A stretch of 9,775 nt of DNA, from positions 1 to 9,775 of the forward strand of contig JBEVLT010000019.1 in NCBI GenBank assembly GCA_040509055.1, read 5' to 3'. Made by a program: the position numbers and the translations under genes. The notes beneath the pieces were generated by a model. The model did not search any database, was not told the origin of the DNA, and saw only the letters and a list, made by a program, of their open reading frames with translations. This stretch comes from JAJKIP01 sp040509055. GTDB taxonomy: Bacteria; Bacteroidota; Bacteroidia; Chitinophagales; Chitinophagaceae. This document shows, in pieces, positions 7,520 through 9,775 of this stretch (the stretch's first letter is position 1; each line of letters begins with the position of its first letter).

Positions 7520-7582
7520 AACCACGAAGGCTCAGTGGCACGAAGAGCACAAAGTCCTTTGTGTCTTTCTGCCTTAGTGGTT
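7520..7582. repeat. Imperfect palindromic intergenic element
   Basis: The element starts at the base after the TAA stop of the DUF5686 gene. Outer arms AACCACGAAGGC (7520-7531) and GCCTTAGTGGTT (7571-7582) pair at 11 of 12 positions. Inner arms CACAAAG (7548-7554) and CTTTGTG (7557-7563) pair perfectly around TC, with a weaker middle section. There is no long T-run after the stem, so a simple intrinsic terminator is unlikely, though the fold could still end or protect the upstream transcript. The sequence resembles ACCACTAAGGC-type palindromes that I recall as dispersed between genes in this phylum; the copy number in this genome is not visible here. Confidence 0.65.
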
Positions 7583-7588
7583 AAAGCA

Positions 7589-7596
7589 TATCTTTG
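7589..7596 (+). promoter_or_regulatory. Probable -7 promoter element for trhO
   Basis: TATCTTTG is an exact TAnnTTTG match, followed by C, six bases after the palindromic element. I see no good -33 element at the usual distance: the nearest TTTG (7558-7561) lies in the palindrome core, 27 bases away, which is too far. If used, transcription would begin near 7603, leaving a leader of about 80 bases before the ATG at 7685. Confidence 0.5.
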
Positions 7597-7614
7597 CCCC
7601 GCTTTGGAATTTTG

Positions 7615-7666
7615 CCCAACCTGCAATTGGGGTTCTGAGCCGGTTCCGCGCCGATAGCGGCGGAAC
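7615..7666 (+). promoter_or_regulatory. Two hairpins in the predicted trhO leader
   Basis: CCCAA (7615-7619) pairs with TTGGG (7627-7631) around a seven-base loop. Further on, GTTCCGCGC (7643-7651) pairs with GC-G-GCGGAAC (7657-7666): nine base pairs with one bulged G and a CGATA loop. The second stem ends 18 bases before the trhO start codon and has no following T-run, so it looks more like a leader structure than a terminator. A regulatory role is inference only. Confidence 0.35.
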
Positions 7667-7684
7667 GAACTAAAATTCTACCAG

Positions 7685-8737
7685 ATGGCCAGTCTGCACA
7701 ACCGCATTTCCCGCAGGGAACTGAAGGAGCGTATACAAAACGATCCCACGCCCCGCATCACCCTTTCCTTTTATTGTTATTTCCCGATCGATGATCCTGC
7801 TGCGTTTCGCAACGAGCTGTACCGCCGCTTCAGCGAGCTGGGTGTACTGGGCCGCATTTATGTAGCGCAGGAGGGCATCAATGCGCAAATAAGTGTGCCT
7901 GCCGATGGCTTTGAAGCGTTCCGGGCCAGCCTGTATGCCATAGAGCCCATGAACGGGCTGCGGCTGAACGTGGCCGTGAACGACGACGGCAAATCGTTTT
8001 ATGTGCTGGATGTCAAAGTGCGCCCCAGGATCGTGGCCGACGGCATCGAAGACCCCAGCTTCGACATGGCGCGGAAAGGCAACTATGTAAATGCCGAACA
8101 GTTTAACACGCTGACCAGCGACCCGGATACCGTCGTGATCGATATGCGCAACCATTACGAATACGAAGTGGGCCATTTTACAAACGCTATCGAAGTGCCC
8201 AGCGATACCTTTCGCGAGCAACTGCCGATGGCCGTAGAAATGATGCAGGATAATAAAGACCGCAACATCATCATGTATTGCACCGGCGGCATCCGCTGCG
8301 AGAAAGCTTCGGCCTTTATGCTGCACAAGGGGTTTAAAAATGTGTTTCACCTCGAAGGCGGCATCATCCACTACAGCAACCAGGTGAAGGAAAAGGGGCT
8401 GGAAAATAAATTCATCGGCAAAAACTTCGTTTTCGACGAGCGGCTGGGCGAGCGGATCACCAACGATATCATTGCGCGCTGCCACCAGTGCGGCCAGCCC
8501 TGCGATACGCATGTGAACTGTGTGAACGATGCCTGCCACCTGCTCTTCATCCAGTGCGATGCCTGCCGCGAAAAGATGGAAAACTGCTGCAGCAGGGAGT
8601 GCCGGGATTTCATTCACCTGTCGCCCGATGAGCGGAAGGAGCTGCGAAAAGGTGTCGACAAAGGCCGTAACGTCTTCAACAAGTCCAAAGCCAGGCTGCG
8701 GCCAAGGCTGGACGAACTGCCCGGTACAAAACAGTAG
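7685..8737 (+). CDS. trhO: tRNA uridine-34 5-hydroxylase TrhO (rhodanese family, YceA-type)
   Basis: Predicted 350-residue cytoplasmic enzyme, the same length as E. coli TrhO (YceA). The family uses oxygen to hydroxylate uridine at tRNA wobble position 34, giving ho5U, the precursor of cmo5U or mo5U. The N-terminal domain (about residues 25-120) carries the family pattern GRIYVAQEGINAQISVP. The rhodanese domain (about 134-230) has VVIDMRNHYEYEVGHF and the active-site loop CTGGIRC, with Cys199 as the expected catalytic cysteine and Cys205 closing the loop. The C-terminal part is rich in cysteine (266, 269, 273, 279, 284, 291, 294, 301, 302 and 306) in CxxC-type pairs, probably a zinc-binding module, followed by a basic tail with KGRNVFNKSKARLRPR. 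The ATG at 7685 fits the family N-terminus. The stop lies three bases from the stop of the convergent lactonase gene. No cmoA/cmoB-type gene is present in the window. Confidence 0.93.
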   Translation: MASLHNRISRRELKERIQNDPTPRITLSFYCYFPIDDPAAFRNELYRRFSELGVLGRIYVAQEGINAQISVPADGFEAFRASLYAIEPMNGLRLNVAVNDDGKSFYVLDVKVRPRIVADGIEDPSFDMARKGNYVNAEQFNTLTSDPDTVVIDMRNHYEYEVGHFTNAIEVPSDTFREQLPMAVEMMQDNKDRNIIMYCTGGIRCEKASAFMLHKGFKNVFHLEGGIIHYSNQVKEKGLENKFIGKNFVFDERLGERITNDIIARCHQCGQPCDTHVNCVNDACHLLFIQCDACREKMENCCSRECRDFIHLSPDERKELRKGVDKGRNVFNKSKARLRPRLDELPGTKQ

Positions 8738-8740
8738 CGC

Positions 8741-9775
8741 TTAGTTCACTGCCATCCATTTGATGCAGACCGGCATGCCGACAGCAATCCGTTTGCCGGT
8801 GTCGGTCAGGGCGCCTGTTTCTTTATTTCGTTTAAAGATCACGATCCCGTCGCTTTGCTGGTTGGCCACCAGCAGGTAGTTGGCAGCCGGATCGAAATTG
8901 AAGTTGCGCGGTGCTATACCCAGCACGGATTGGCTGCCTTTCACCGTCAATGTGCCATCTGCATTTACAGCATAAGTAGTAATCGTATTGAAATCGCCAC
9001 GGCTGGTGGCATACAAAAATTTACCATCCGGCGATACATGGATGTCGGCGCTGCCGCGATAGCCTGCAGTATCTGCCTGTATAGCGCTGACCCGCTGCAG
9101 CTGCTTCAGCTTCCCGTTATCATATGCATAGCTTACCACATGGCCGCTCAGCTCTTCGATCAGGTAGGCATATTTTCCATTGGGGTGAAAAGTAAAATGG
9201 CGTGGTCCTGCTCCCGGCGCCGATACGCTGTAAGCCGGGTCGGCTGCTGACAGTTGTCCTGTTTGTTCATCAAAGCGGTAGATCATCACTTTGTCGATGC
9301 CCAGGTCGGGCACAAAGAGCCATTTGTTGTCCGGCGATAGTTTGGTGCAGTGCACATGCGGCGAGCTTTGCCGGTTTTGGTCGGGGCCAGACCCGGTGTG
9401 CTGTATTACCTGCGAGGCTGCATCCAGCCCGCCTGCTGCATTGACGGGAAATACCGACAGGCTGCCGCTGCTGTAGTTGCCGGCAAATACCCATTTGCCG
9501 GTAGCATCCACTTCCACATAGCAGGGGTGGTCGCCGCCGCTGGGCTGCCTGTTGACCGGGGTGAGCGTACCGGTTGTTTTGTCGAAGGAGAAAGCTGCTA
9601 TTTCCCCGCCTTTGCCGCTCCGGCCGGTCTCGTGTACGGCATAGACAAACCGTTCATCCGGCGATACGGCCAGGTAGGAGGGATTGCCCGTGGCCACCGT
9701 ACTGACGGCGGTTGCTTCTCCTGTCTCCGTGTTGAATTGATACACATAAATGCCCTGGCTTTTGCCGGAAGAGGT
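8741..9775 (-). CDS. Lactonase family beta-propeller protein, 5' end cut by the window
   Basis: The reading frame is open to the right edge. The visible part is 344 residues and its first codons read TSSGKSQGIYVYQF, the typical second strand of the family, so the true start and any signal peptide lie beyond 9775; an in-frame GTG at 9745 is not a credible start. The family is the seven-bladed propeller lactonase (Pfam PF10282), which includes 6-phosphogluconolactonase of the pentose phosphate pathway. Visible blocks are NPSYLAVSPDERFVYAVHE, GGDHPCYVEVDATGKWVFAGNYSSG, SSPHVHCTKLSPD with VPDLGID, GAGPRHFTFHPNGKYAY, SADIHVSPDGKFLYATSR and APRNFNFDP. The repeated SPD/HPNGK/SPDGK turns mark the propeller blades. 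Many Bacteroidota members carry signal peptides and may act outside the cytoplasm, so calling it pgl would go beyond the evidence. It is transcribed towards trhO and ends three bases from it. Confidence 0.92.
   Translation of the reverse strand, partial: TSSGKSQGIYVYQFNTETGEATAVSTVATGNPSYLAVSPDERFVYAVHETGRSGKGGEIAAFSFDKTTGTLTPVNRQPSGGDHPCYVEVDATGKWVFAGNYSSGSLSVFPVNAAGGLDAASQVIQHTGSGPDQNRQSSPHVHCTKLSPDNKWLFVPDLGIDKVMIYRFDEQTGQLSAADPAYSVSAPGAGPRHFTFHPNGKYAYLIEELSGHVVSYAYDNGKLKQLQRVSAIQADTAGYRGSADIHVSPDGKFLYATSRGDFNTITTYAVNADGTLTVKGSQSVLGIAPRNFNFDPAANYLLVANQQSDGIVIFKRNKETGALTDTGKRIAVGMPVCIKWMAVN

Noticed and set aside
6182..7525. A 447-codon minus-strand open frame opposite the DUF5686 gene
   Set aside because: Same shadow pattern in GC-rich codons; no promoter box, signal or recognisable domain.
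7607..7614. GAATTTTG as a second trhO -7 box
   Set aside because: The essential first T is replaced by G and no -33 element is correctly spaced; TATCTTTG at 7589 is the better match.
7670..8617. A 315-codon minus-strand open frame opposite trhO
   Set aside because: trhO is full length with its catalytic and cysteine motifs; the opposite frame has none.
9743..9745. GTG as the start of the lactonase gene
   Set aside because: The frame is open to the window edge with family-like residues upstream (TSSGKSQGIY), so the gene continues beyond the window.

Overview
The window looks like ordinary chromosome from a fairly GC-rich member of the Bacteroidota, most likely a Chitinophagaceae-type organism. 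The evidence is threefold. Several starts are preceded by Bacteroidota-type promoter elements (a -7 box reading TAnnTTTG or a close variant) and none has a clear Shine-Dalgarno sequence. One gene is a CarboxypepD_reg-like plus DUF5686 outer-membrane-type protein, a family typical of this phylum. The small membrane protein and the redoxin also resemble proteins common in that group. The family-level placement is inference. I see no tRNA, rRNA, CRISPR array, transposase, phage gene or att site.

Layout: (1) 110-1261 (+) encodes a lipoprotein with an esterase-like/phytase-like fold. (2) 1378-4962 (+) is a compact three-gene unit: a self-processing penicillin acylase family (Ntn-hydrolase) amidase, a 120-residue four-helix membrane protein of unknown function, and an exported TlpA-like thioredoxin. 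Gaps of 26 and 19 bases suggest one transcript from a promoter at about 1316-1344. (3) 5066-7519 (+) encodes the DUF5686 protein, probably from its own promoter. (4) 7520-7684 is a structured intergenic region: an imperfect palindrome resembling a dispersed repeat, a perfect -7 box and two leader hairpins. (5) 7685-8737 (+) encodes TrhO, the tRNA U34 hydroxylase of the rhodanese superfamily. (6) 8741 to the right edge (-) encodes a lactonase-family beta-propeller, convergent with trhO with only three bases between the stop codons; its 5' end lies outside the window.

Functionally, most products act in the cell envelope (lipoprotein, periplasmic amidase, inner-membrane protein, periplasmic thiol oxidoreductase, outer-membrane-type protein), while TrhO is a cytoplasmic tRNA modification enzyme. 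No gene set here makes a convincing new defence or biosynthetic system. The parts most worth a second look are the acylase/small membrane protein/TlpA-like unit, whose substrate and purpose cannot be read from sequence, and the palindromic non-coding elements between genes.
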